Positions 24,485 through 32,427 of a stretch of 64,000 bases of DNA are shown piece after piece (the first letter of the stretch is position 1; each line of letters begins with the position of its first letter). A program made the position numbers and the translations under genes. The notes below the pieces were generated by a model that worked only from the letters and a program-made list of their open reading frames with translations, was not told the DNA's origin and did no database searches. Source of the stretch: Ruegeria sp. TM1040 (GTDB lineage: Bacteria > Pseudomonadota > Alphaproteobacteria > Rhodobacterales > Rhodobacteraceae). The stretch is from NCBI RefSeq assembly GCF_000014065.1, contig NC_008043.1, positions 1 to 64,000 of the forward strand, given 5' to 3'.

Positions 24485-24871
24485 ATGAAAGCGTTAAACC
24501 CAGTTTCGATCCGCCCGCCGTTTGCAGCCTATGCGCATGGTACAGAGATTCCGGCGCACAAGCGGGTCGTTGTGACCTCCGGCCAGCTTGGTATCCGAGC
24601 CGATGATTCGATCCCCGAAAGCAGCTATGAGCAGGCTTTTATCTGCTTTGAAAACATCCGCGAAATCCTGCGAGAGGGCGATATGGCGCCCTCAGACATC
24701 GCCCATATCTCGGCCTATGTGACGAGCCGCGAACACATGGCAGGCTACATGCGTGCGCGTGACGAATTCCTCGCAGGAACGGGGCGTGTGCCAAGCTCAA
24801 CTCTACTGATTGTCTCCGGCTTCACCCGCGAAGAGTTCAAAGTCGAAGTTGAAGTCATGGCCGCCATCTAG
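24485..24871 (+). CDS. RidA-family reactive-intermediate deaminase
   Basis: The 128-residue protein matches the RidA/YjgF/UK114 fold (VVVTSGQLGIRADDSIPES, FICFENIREILREGDM, SSTLLIVSGFTREEFKVEVEVMA). RidA proteins hydrolyse reactive enamine or imine intermediates to keto compounds and ammonia. The start at 24485 gives the normal family length. The usual substrate-arginine of true RidA is not obvious near the end, so this may belong to a Rid2-Rid7 subgroup. Divergent pairing with the catabolic operon suggests that pathway releases an imine. Confidence 0.87.
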   Translation: MKALNPVSIRPPFAAYAHGTEIPAHKRVVVTSGQLGIRADDSIPESSYEQAFICFENIREILREGDMAPSDIAHISAYVTSREHMAGYMRARDEFLAGTGRVPSSTLLIVSGFTREEFKVEVEVMAAI

Positions 24872-25250
24872 CTTTGGTGGCGATGAAAGACCAGTCTTGC
24901 GCAGCACGCCTTATATCCGATTTCTGACCTCCCACGCGCGACACATGCACCAAATCCGTCCGCTCCAGCTCGGCGCACAGGTCTCTATCACCAGAAATCT
25001 CCGCAAACTTGTGGCAGCTGGATCTTAAATCGGGGCTGCCCATCCCATCGCGGGTGCCTGTCCCAAAGTGAACGGAGCGAATGTAAACGGAGGCTCCCGC
25101 CCCTCTGTGAAAGAGGCAAAGCCTCTTACCAAAGCATTGGACAGGCGGTTGCGGCGCCAGAGGCGCCGTAACCGCGCGGGGCGATTTGCTGTGTAAATCG
25201 CAAAACCTCCAATCATCTCAAAGGGCGTCAGGTCAATGTTCAGGCTGTGC
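24872..25250. other. Gene-free region containing a triple-hairpin element
   Basis: This 379-bp stretch holds no convincing gene. A short minus-strand frame (25025-25267) runs through the hairpins and overlaps the neighbouring gene, so I treat it as spurious. Three separate inverted repeats lie within 25111-25201. Confidence 0.5.
25111..25201. repeat. Triple-hairpin palindromic element
   Basis: Three consecutive hairpins are visible: a 7-bp stem at 25111-25127 (AAGAGGC / GCCTCTT, 3-base loop), a 12-bp stem with one G-T pair at 25147-25173 (left arm GGTTGCGGCGCC, loop AGA) and a 7-bp stem at 25181-25201 (GCGATTT / AAATCGC). The arrangement looks like a palindromic intergenic repeat of the REP/BIME kind. 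Copies elsewhere in the genome cannot be checked here. Confidence 0.55.
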
Positions 25251-25712
25251 TCAGGCGTGCTCTTCAAGCTCTGCCACCAACCGAAAACCGATCCGCTTTG
25301 CGGGTTCTTCCGGCTTTGGTTTCGACATTGCGCGCAAGATCACATTTAGCTGGCTAACATGCTGAACTAATTGCGTTTTACCGCCGCGTTCGTCGCTGCC
25401 GTAGAACGTGACAATGTCGGGATCAAAATACCCCATCCCCTCGATGCGCAACACGCCCGCATCACCGCCCGCAAACCCCATGGCAACCTCATGCTCGCCA
25501 TCGAGGGTCTTTTCAAAATTCTGAATATAGAGGATCAGCCGTTCATAGGCCCACCGCGCCGGGCTTTTCTGCTCGGGCGCGGGCACTTTTTGCATCTCCT
25601 CGGGCACATCCTTCAGCGCTTCGGGCGCATCAGGGTTGGTATGTACCTCCCGGTGGCAGGGGAGCGCGGCCGCTTCTGCCAGTTCCGCGCTGGTGGAGAT
25701 CTTGTCATCCAT
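25251..25712 (-). CDS. Hypothetical protein (DUF6173-like)
   Basis: The 153-residue protein has no signal peptide or membrane segment. It has an acidic N-terminus and a compact core (WAYERLILYIQNFEKTLDGE, then FAGGDAGVLRIEGMGYFDPD and FYGSDERGGKTQLVQHVSQL). I believe this corresponds to the DUF6173 family seen in Rhodobacteraceae, from memory only. No function is known. It stands 46 bp upstream of nothing on its strand and follows the MBL-fold gene start region, so operon membership is unclear. Confidence 0.62.
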   Translation of the reverse strand: MDDKISTSAELAEAAALPCHREVHTNPDAPEALKDVPEEMQKVPAPEQKSPARWAYERLILYIQNFEKTLDGEHEVAMGFAGGDAGVLRIEGMGYFDPDIVTFYGSDERGGKTQLVQHVSQLNVILRAMSKPKPEEPAKRIGFRLVAELEEHA

Positions 25713-25758
25713 CTCTTAAAATCCTTGGATCGTCCATGTGGCATCCAAAGTGGCAGGC

Positions 25759-26802
25759 CTAGCGGCGCTGGTAAACCCAAGCCTCATCACTGCGCCGTGT
25801 TCGCGTCACCTGCCCTGTGCGATAGAGATGGTTCACATGGGCCACCGCTTCGACAAGCGCGAGGCCATACTCGCCGGGACCAATCGTGCGCTTGAAAAGC
25901 GTTGGAAAACACTCTGCTGCGCTTTTGGGCGTCTCGAGGAACTCCATAAGCCGCTCGAGCGCACCGTGATGGTTGTCGATCAACTGCCGCATCCTGAGAG
26001 GCAAGCGGGTAAAGGGCAGCTTATGCCCTCCAAGCGCCAGATGCTCGGGCCGCGCGAGCGCCGCCAGCCGTTCGCAGGCCTCCAGCCATTCCGCCAGCGG
26101 GTCGGCCTCGGGTTCGGTGGCGTACACGCCGATGTTCGGGCTGATCGAAGACAGAACCTGATCCCCCGTCAGAACCAGATTGTCGTCACGACTCCAGAGG
26201 GTTGCGTGTTCCGGCGCATGACCGTTGCCCATGTGGATGTCCCAGTCGCGCCCGCCCATGCGAAACACATCGCCCTGTTGCACGCGGGTGAATCCCAAAG
26301 GCATCGGATAGACCGTATCCGCAAAATTGAAGGGGCGGTCGGCCTTACGGGTGTCATAGACCTCAGGGTCCATGCCCGCACTGCGATAATAGGCCAGCGT
26401 CTCCTCGGGCCAGCTTTCCTGCACATCCAACGTCAGCATGCGCGCAAAAAGCCACGCGGTGCGGGTGGTCACGAGTTCTGCGCCATGCTCGGACTGAAAC
26501 CAACCAGCGTTGCCGATGTGGTCCGGATGATGGTGGGTGACGACGACACGGCGCACCGGTTTACCACCCAGCGGACCCGCCATCAGCTGCTCCCAGATAC
26601 GGCGAGTCTTGTTCGAGGACATGCCTGTATCGACCACGGTCCAGCTGTCACCCTCGTCAAAGGCATAGACATTGACGTGGTCAAGTTTCATCGGCAGCGG
26701 CAGGCGCATCCAGAGGGCACCCTCAGCGACCTCGATCGCCTCGCCCATTGCGGGCGGCTCCTCCCAGGGGGTGCGGGGCGCGACGTCCGCCACCGACACC
26801 AT
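25759..26802 (-). CDS. MBL-fold metallo-hydrolase
   Basis: The 347-residue protein has the metallo-beta-lactamase motif (THHHPDHIGN near residue 90) and later ligands (HMGNGHAPEHATLW and ALGGHKLPF), the layout of glyoxalase II-like or thioesterase-like hydrolases. Its start overlaps the stop of the acyl-CoA dehydrogenase gene by one base (TGATG), so the two are translated together. That pairing hints at a role in acyl-CoA or thioester metabolism, for example hydrolysis of an acyl-CoA product. Substrate unknown. Confidence 0.85.
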   Translation of the reverse strand: MVSVADVAPRTPWEEPPAMGEAIEVAEGALWMRLPLPMKLDHVNVYAFDEGDSWTVVDTGMSSNKTRRIWEQLMAGPLGGKPVRRVVVTHHHPDHIGNAGWFQSEHGAELVTTRTAWLFARMLTLDVQESWPEETLAYYRSAGMDPEVYDTRKADRPFNFADTVYPMPLGFTRVQQGDVFRMGGRDWDIHMGNGHAPEHATLWSRDDNLVLTGDQVLSSISPNIGVYATEPEADPLAEWLEACERLAALARPEHLALGGHKLPFTRLPLRMRQLIDNHHGALERLMEFLETPKSAAECFPTLFKRTIGPGEYGLALVEAVAHVNHLYRTGQVTRTRRSDEAWVYQRR

Positions 26803-28514
26803 CAGCTTGCCAGCTCTTCTGCTGTGAGCGCAAAGGCCCCCGCCGCGCCTTCGCGGGCGTGGATCAGATAGGCCGCATGCTGCGGCAGCATCCGCTTGAT
26901 GTAGAAACGGGCCAGTTTTTCACGCGCGCCACCCTTGTCGGCGAGTGCGGCCGCCAGATGATAGTGCCCCCCCAGAACACGGGCAAAGGCCATCAGATAC
27001 GGCACCGCCCCGGCAAAGCGGTCCTGCATATTCGCCTCCACCAGCCATTCGGTTGCTTCACGCAGAGTTTCGCAGGCCTGCCAGACGGCTTCGGCCATGT
27101 TCGGATGGGTCGGGCGGGCGCGTTCCGCCTGCTCTTCGATTTCGTCGATCAGGCGATGCGCCATCTCGCCACCGTCCATCATCTTGCGCGCCACAAGGTC
27201 CATGGCCTGAATACCGTTGGTGCCCTCGTAGATCGCAGTCACGCGCACATCTCGGTAGAACTGCGCCGCGCCGGTTTCCTCGATAAAGCCCATGCCGCCG
27301 TGGACCTGAACGCCCTGTTCAGCAACCCGGATGCCGGTCTCGGTGCCAAAGGCCTTGGCAATGGGCGTCAAAAAGGCCGCCCGGGTCTTCCACTCGGCGT
27401 CGCCTGTGGCAGTCCCCATATCGATGGCACCCGCACAGGCCAGCATGATGGCGCGCGCCGCGTAGACATCGGCCTTCATCTCCATCAGCATCCGACGCAC
27501 ATCGGCGTGGTCCACGATGGTGCCCGTGCCGCCCTCGACCGGGGTCTTGCCCTGTTTGCGATCAAGTGCATAGGCCAGTGCATGCTGATAGGCCCCTTCG
27601 GCCACACCGACACCCTGACCGCCCACGCCGAGACGGGCGTTGTTCATCATCGTGAACATCGCCGCCATGCCGCCGTGCTCCTTGCCGACAAGCCAGCCGG
27701 TTGCGCCATCGTATTGCATCACGCAGGTCGGCGAGCCATGCAGGCCCATCTTATGCTCGAGGCTCACCACCTTGAGGCTGTTGGCCTTGCCCGGGTTGCC
27801 ATTTTCATCCGGCAGGTATTTGGGCACAAGAAACAGCGAGATCCCCTTGGTGCCGGGCACCCCATCAGGAAGGCGCGCCAGCACCAGATGGCAGACATTC
27901 TCGGTAAAATCATTATCGCCCCAGGAGATATAGATCTTCTGACCGGAGACCGCATAGGTGCCGTCACCGTTGTCTTCGGCCTTTGAAGACAAGGCGCCAA
28001 CGTCCGATCCCGCCTGCGGCTCGGTGAGGTTCATGGTCCCCGCCCATTCGCCAGCGATGAGCTTGGGCAGATAGAGTTCTTTGAGCGCGTCAGAGGCGTG
28101 GTGCTCCAGCGCCTCGATCTGGCCTTGGCTCATCAGCGGGGCGAGCTGCAGGCTGAGGCAGGCGCCGGACATCATCTCGTTGACCGCAGTGGTGAGTGAC
28201 ATCGGCAACCCCATGCCTCCAAACTCGGGATCTGCGCTCATGCCGATCCAGCCGCCCTCTGCAATCGCCTTGTAACCGTCGCCATATCCCGGAGAGGTCC
28301 GCACCACGCCGTTCTCCAGACGGGCGGGCTCCAGATCGCCACCACGCTGCAGGGGCGCCATGACCTCATCGCTCATCTTGCCCGCCTCCGTGAGGATCGC
28401 GGTCATCAGATCGTCGTCCGCCTCGGCAAAACGCTCGGTCGCGGTGATCTGGTCATAGCCAAGGATCTGCTGCAGCAGAAACTGATACTCGGAGACGGGG
28501 GCGCGATAGCTCAT
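26802..28514 (-). CDS. Acyl-CoA dehydrogenase (DmdC-like)
   Basis: The 570-residue flavoprotein has the acyl-CoA dehydrogenase core (LTEPQAGSDVGAL and the FAD motif EHKMGLHGSPTCVM), the arginine stretch GTNGIQAMDLVARK, and a C-terminal extension typical of the larger group that includes DmdC. DmdC oxidises 3-methylmercaptopropionyl-CoA in the DMSP demethylation pathway of roseobacters. Many members of this group act on other acyl-CoAs, and no dmdB or dmdD is adjacent, so a DMSP role is possible but unproven. It heads a two-gene operon with the MBL-fold hydrolase. Confidence 0.87.
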   Translation of the reverse strand: MSYRAPVSEYQFLLQQILGYDQITATERFAEADDDLMTAILTEAGKMSDEVMAPLQRGGDLEPARLENGVVRTSPGYGDGYKAIAEGGWIGMSADPEFGGMGLPMSLTTAVNEMMSGACLSLQLAPLMSQGQIEALEHHASDALKELYLPKLIAGEWAGTMNLTEPQAGSDVGALSSKAEDNGDGTYAVSGQKIYISWGDNDFTENVCHLVLARLPDGVPGTKGISLFLVPKYLPDENGNPGKANSLKVVSLEHKMGLHGSPTCVMQYDGATGWLVGKEHGGMAAMFTMMNNARLGVGGQGVGVAEGAYQHALAYALDRKQGKTPVEGGTGTIVDHADVRRMLMEMKADVYAARAIMLACAGAIDMGTATGDAEWKTRAAFLTPIAKAFGTETGIRVAEQGVQVHGGMGFIEETGAAQFYRDVRVTAIYEGTNGIQAMDLVARKMMDGGEMAHRLIDEIEEQAERARPTHPNMAEAVWQACETLREATEWLVEANMQDRFAGAVPYLMAFARVLGGHYHLAAALADKGGAREKLARFYIKRMLPQHAAYLIHAREGAAGAFALTAEELAS

Positions 28515-28721
28515 GGAGTGGACCTCTCTTCAACTGGCGGACGGCTGGGCGCAGACTCTTGCCTTGCCCCGGAGACGCTTGGCTTCCCGGGCATGAGCCG
28601 TTATCTACTGTGCCTTGGTCGATTTCGTAAACAGCCCCGAGGGCAACGCAATCAAAACGCGGCGTCATCACGGATGTGACGGAACGGCCAAGCCTGTTTT
28701 TGTCCCGAGATGTCACCCGCC

Positions 28722-29681
28722 ATGACCCAAGCCTCATCTGAGACCGAAGCGCTGACCGCAGCACCCGAAGCCATCGCCCGCGCGGCCGAGTTGCTCACCG
28801 CTGGTCAGCTCGTGGCCTTTCCGACCGAGACCGTTTACGGCCTTGGGGCAGATGCCACCAATGGGGCGGCAGTCGCTGCGATCTACGCCACCAAAGGGCG
28901 TCCCTCTTTCAACCCGCTCATTGCCCATGTGGCGGATGTCCGCGCCGCACGCAGACTTGTGCAGTGGAACGACTGGGCCGAAGCGATGGCCACGGCCTTC
29001 TGGCCCGGCCCGTTGACGCTGGTGCTGCCGCTGCGACCGGATCACAATGTTTCACCCTTGGTGACGGCTGGGCTTGATACGCTCGCGGTTAGGGTGCCGG
29101 CCAAGGCTTGCTCACGCGAGTTGCTGGCAGCTGTAGGACGCCCGGTGGCCGCCCCCTCTGCCAATCCTTCGGGTCGGATCAGCCCGACAACCGCCGATCA
29201 TGTGCGCGCGGGCCTCGGGGGTAAGATCGCCGCAATTTTGGACGATGGCCCCTGCGGGGTCGGTGTGGAATCCACCATCCTCGGACTGGCCGGAGCCGCG
29301 CCGATCCTCCTGCGCCCGGGCGGGCTGGCTGCTGAGGACATCGAGCACGCCCTCGGCTGCACGCTGATGACGCGCGCGGAGGCAGATCCCTTGACCGCAC
29401 CGGGGCAGCTCATGTCGCATTACGCGCCCAATGCCTCCGTCCGGCTTGAGGCGCAGGATTTTTCCCCGGATGAGGTCTCGCTTGGATTTGGACCAGGAGA
29501 CTTCGACCTGAACCTCTCGCCCAGTGGGGATCTCAACGAGGCGGCGGCAAACCTCTTTGGGCATCTGCATCACCTGGATGCTTTGGGTCGACCAATCGCG
29601 GTCGCACCCGTCCCGGAGCGTGGGCTTGGCATTGCCATCAACGACCGCCTGCGCCGCGCCGCGGCCCCGCGCGACAGTTGA
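28722..29681 (+). CDS. L-threonylcarbamoyladenylate synthase (Sua5/YrdC)
   Basis: The protein (319 residues from this start) has the YrdC core (GQLVAFPTETVYGLGADATN, KGRPSFNPLIAHV, VRVPAKACSRELLAAVGRPVAAPSAN in segments) and a C-terminal Sua5 domain linked by PGQLMSHYAPNA. It makes threonylcarbamoyl-AMP from threonine, bicarbonate and ATP, the first step of t6A tRNA modification. TsaB for the same pathway is encoded at 61469-62116. An ATG four codons upstream (28710) is an equal alternative; neither has a strong ribosome site. Confidence 0.9.
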   Translation: MTQASSETEALTAAPEAIARAAELLTAGQLVAFPTETVYGLGADATNGAAVAAIYATKGRPSFNPLIAHVADVRAARRLVQWNDWAEAMATAFWPGPLTLVLPLRPDHNVSPLVTAGLDTLAVRVPAKACSRELLAAVGRPVAAPSANPSGRISPTTADHVRAGLGGKIAAILDDGPCGVGVESTILGLAGAAPILLRPGGLAAEDIEHALGCTLMTRAEADPLTAPGQLMSHYAPNASVRLEAQDFSPDEVSLGFGPGDFDLNLSPSGDLNEAAANLFGHLHHLDALGRPIAVAPVPERGLGIAINDRLRRAAAPRDS

Positions 29682-29741
29682 ATGGCTGAAACCGCGCAAT
29701 CGGCGTTTTCCTTTGTGCGGCAGAGGGCTACTGTGTGAGCC

Positions 29742-30509
29742 ATGGAATCGGAGCTGGATTATTGGAGCGCAAAAGCGCTGTTGGAGTGGCAGGTAGAACT
29801 TGGCGCTACCGAAGCCATGATGGACACGCCCATCGACCGCTACGGGCTCGAGGATCAGAAACCCAAACCCGCACGCGCAGCAGACACGCCGCCAACACCT
29901 GTCAAACCCAAAACTGTTGACCCGGTTGCAGAGGCAGCGAAGCTTGCCAAAACGGCGCAGGCGCTGCCGAGCCTGCGTGCCGCGCTTGAACAGTTTGAAC
30001 ATTGCGACCTCAAGCGGGGCGCGCGCAATCTGGTGTTCTCGGACGGCCAGGCAGGCGCCCGCGTGATGATCATTGGCGAGGCCCCGGGGCGAGATGAAGA
30101 TCTGCAGGGCAAACCCTTTGTGGGCCGGGCCGGGCAGCTTCTGGACAAGATGCTCGATGCCATCGAGCTCAGCCGCGAGAAAAACGTTTATATCACCAAC
30201 GTTCTGCCTTGGCGCCCCCCGCAGAACCGCGATCCGCTGCCGGCGGAAATTTCGATGCTTGTGCCATTTCTCGAGCGTCACGTCGCCTTGGCAGAGCCGG
30301 ATATTTTGGTCCTTATGGGCAATATCTCCTGTCAGGCCGTGCTTGGCAAACGCGGCATCACCCGCCTGCGTGGCACGTGGTCCGAAGCCTGGGGCAAACC
30401 CGTGATCCCGATGTTCCACCCCGCTTACCTCTTGCGCCAAGCCCATGCCAAACGCCAAGCCTGGGCGGATCTTCTGGAGCTGCGCGCCCGTCTGAACAGT
30501 CTCAACTGA
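29742..30509 (+). CDS. Uracil-DNA glycosylase, family 4-like
   Basis: The 255-residue protein has the family 4/5 uracil-DNA glycosylase core: GEAPGRDEDLQGKPFVGRAG (active-site loop), YITNVLPWRPPQNR and the C-terminal MFHPAYLLRQ. It removes uracil from DNA arising by cytosine deamination. Classical family 4 enzymes hold a 4Fe-4S cluster with four cysteines, but this protein has only two cysteines in total (residue 88 and GNISC), so it probably lacks the cluster. It starts 60 bp after the Sua5 gene. Confidence 0.88.
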   Translation: MESELDYWSAKALLEWQVELGATEAMMDTPIDRYGLEDQKPKPARAADTPPTPVKPKTVDPVAEAAKLAKTAQALPSLRAALEQFEHCDLKRGARNLVFSDGQAGARVMIIGEAPGRDEDLQGKPFVGRAGQLLDKMLDAIELSREKNVYITNVLPWRPPQNRDPLPAEISMLVPFLERHVALAEPDILVLMGNISCQAVLGKRGITRLRGTWSEAWGKPVIPMFHPAYLLRQAHAKRQAWADLLELRARLNSLN

Positions 30510-30533
30510 CACTTTGATACAGGACGCTCACTC

Positions 30534-31142
30534 ATGAAAATCCTCGCTTTTTCAGATCTGCACCTGGTCGAAGAGCTTGCTGCCGATCTGGTCACGGCCA
30601 GTGTCGAGGCAGATCTGGTGATCGGCGCAGGCGATTTCTGCAACACGCGTCAGGGGCTTGCGCGCGCCATGGAGCTGCTCGCCGGGATCGCGGCCCCCAT
30701 GGTGGTTGTCCCCGGAAATGCCGAAAGCGCAGAAGAGCTGCGCGGCTGTGCGCTCTCCTTCATGACCGTGCTACATGGGGAAAGCGCCGAAATCGAAGGT
30801 CTGCGGATCTTTGGTCTGGGCGGCGGCATCCCGGAGACGCCCTTTGGGGACTGGTCGTTTGACCTTTCGGATCGCGCGGCGGCGCGGGAGTTGGCGAAAG
30901 CCGGTGAAAACACCGGTGGCATCGACATCCTCATCACACACTCGCCCCCCAAGGGCGCGGGCGACACCACCTCCGCGGGATTGTCAATCGGCTCTGAAAG
31001 CATCCACAAGGCGATCACGACGCTGCAGCCAAAACTCGCTGTCTATGGCCATGTTCACGACAGCTGGGGCTATCGCGGTCAGATCGGTGCGACGCAGTGC
31101 GCCAATCTTGGCCCGACCCCGAATTGGTTTGAGGTGTCTTGA
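30534..31142 (+). CDS. Calcineurin-like metallophosphoesterase
   Basis: The 202-residue protein shows the metallophosphoesterase motifs DLHLVEEL (DxH), GAGDFCN (GDxxN-like), PGNAES (GNH/E position), THSPPKGAGD and YGHVHDSWGYRG (GHxH). Such enzymes hydrolyse phosphomonoesters or diesters using two metal ions. The substrate cannot be read from the sequence. Its stop overlaps the start of the LysE gene (TGATG), and it lies 24 bp after the glycosylase gene, so the run 28722-32313 is probably one transcript. Confidence 0.82.
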   Translation: MKILAFSDLHLVEELAADLVTASVEADLVIGAGDFCNTRQGLARAMELLAGIAAPMVVVPGNAESAEELRGCALSFMTVLHGESAEIEGLRIFGLGGGIPETPFGDWSFDLSDRAAARELAKAGENTGGIDILITHSPPKGAGDTTSAGLSIGSESIHKAITTLQPKLAVYGHVHDSWGYRGQIGATQCANLGPTPNWFEVS

Positions 31143-31765
31143 TGATCGCGCTCTCGACCCTTGCGGCCTTTGTGCCCGCCGCGCTTGCGCTCAATATCAC
31201 GCCCGGCGCGGATATGATGTTCTGTCTTGGTCAGGGACTCAAATCCGGGGCGCGCCCCGCCATCGCCGCCAGTTTCGGCGTCGCCGCAGGAGGCATGGTG
31301 CATGTCGCGCTTGCCGGTCTTGGTGTGGCCGCCGTGGTCGCCGCGCAACCGGCCTTGTTTGATCTCATTCGCTGGCTTGGGGTTGCGTATCTTCTGTATC
31401 TCGCATGGGGCGCCCTCATGCGACCCGGAGGGGCACAGCCCACAGGCCAGCCCGCACAGGCCGCGCGCGCCTTTCGCGCCGGGCTGATGGTCAGCCTCAC
31501 CAACCCCAAGGTGATCCTGTTTGTTCTCGCCTTCGTGCCGCAGTTCATCCGCCCTGAGGCGGGCTCGGTTCTGGGACAGTTCCTGGTCTTTGGTGCCATC
31601 ATCGGGATCGGCGGTGTTTTTGTGAATGGCGGAGTTGGCGTCTTTGCCGGGCGCGCGCGCACCCTGTTTGCCGAGGACGGAAGCGCCGCACGGTGGATGC
31701 GCCGCATCACGGGTGGAATTTTTGCAGGCCTTGCACTGAGGCTTGCGCTACTAGAAAGGGCCTGA
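31142..31765 (+). CDS. LysE-family amino-acid exporter
   Basis: The 207-residue inner-membrane protein has six hydrophobic segments and the LysE/RhtB motifs (NITPGADMMFCLGQGLKSG near the start, VSLTNPKVILFVLAFVPQFI in the middle). These exporters extrude amino acids or homoserine lactone-like compounds. ATG 31142 overlaps the phosphoesterase stop as TGATG and is preferred over a TTG one codon upstream. The exported compound is unknown. Confidence 0.87.
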   Translation: MIALSTLAAFVPAALALNITPGADMMFCLGQGLKSGARPAIAASFGVAAGGMVHVALAGLGVAAVVAAQPALFDLIRWLGVAYLLYLAWGALMRPGGAQPTGQPAQAARAFRAGLMVSLTNPKVILFVLAFVPQFIRPEAGSVLGQFLVFGAIIGIGGVFVNGGVGVFAGRARTLFAEDGSAARWMRRITGGIFAGLALRLALLERA

Positions 31766-31770
31766 GCGCC

Positions 31771-32313
31771 ATGTCACGCATCGACGACAGCAAGGATTTC
31801 ATTCCGGTTCGCATCGCTATTCTCACTGTCTCCGACAGCCGCAGCCTTGATGAGGATCGCTCGGGGCAAGTGCTGGTCGACCGACTAAAGGCCGCAGGAC
31901 ACCACCTCGCCGACCGCAATATCCTGCCAGACGAACGCGATGAGATCGCCGATCAACTTCGCCAGTGGTGCGCCAATCCCGAGGTCGATGTGGTGATCTC
32001 GACCGGCGGCACCGGGCTCACCGGGCGGGATGTTACCGTCGAGGCACATCGCGACGTCTATGAAAAAGAAATCGATGCCTTTGGCACCGTCTTTACCATC
32101 GTGTCGATGCAAAAGATCGGCACCTCCGCCATTCAAAGCCGCGCAACGGGCGGTGTGGCACAGGGCACCTATCTCTTTGCGCTGCCCGGTAGCCCCGGCG
32201 CCTGCAAGGATGCGTGGGACGAAATCTTGCAAAAGCAGCTCGATTATCGGCACCGCCCCTGTAATTTCGTAGAAATTATGCCCAGACTTGACGAACATTT
32301 GCGACGGAAATGA
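31771..32313 (+). CDS. moaB: Molybdenum cofactor biosynthesis protein MoaB
   Basis: The 180-residue protein has the MoCF-binding fold (ILTVSDSRSLDEDRSGQVL, VVISTGGTGLTGRDVTVEA, FALPGSPGACKDAWDEIL). MoaB/MogA proteins adenylylate molybdopterin before metal insertion; in many bacteria MoaB is the sole or auxiliary form. It begins 5 bp after the LysE stop. The frame extends upstream to 31693, but only the region from 31771 is family-like. It is functionally related to the molybdate/tungstate genes at the window start, though not linked in position. Confidence 0.9.
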   Translation: MSRIDDSKDFIPVRIAILTVSDSRSLDEDRSGQVLVDRLKAAGHHLADRNILPDERDEIADQLRQWCANPEVDVVISTGGTGLTGRDVTVEAHRDVYEKEIDAFGTVFTIVSMQKIGTSAIQSRATGGVAQGTYLFALPGSPGACKDAWDEILQKQLDYRHRPCNFVEIMPRLDEHLRRK

Positions 32314-32427
32314 TCTAGCCCTGCGTATAAGAGCGTATTGTCTGCAACGCGTGGTATACTCGCGCGGCCCTTGGGGGTGAAATTCAGATGGCAAGTAGCG
32401 CACCAGAGCCAGCCAAAGGGGATAAGG

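Noticed and set aside
25025-25267. 80-residue minus-strand frame through the triple hairpin
   Set aside because: It encodes the palindromic element and overlaps the start of the next gene without a ribosome site.
29112-30512. 466-residue minus-strand open frame over Sua5 and uracil-DNA glycosylase genes
   Set aside because: It spans two genuine genes with conserved motifs on the plus strand and has no motif of its own.
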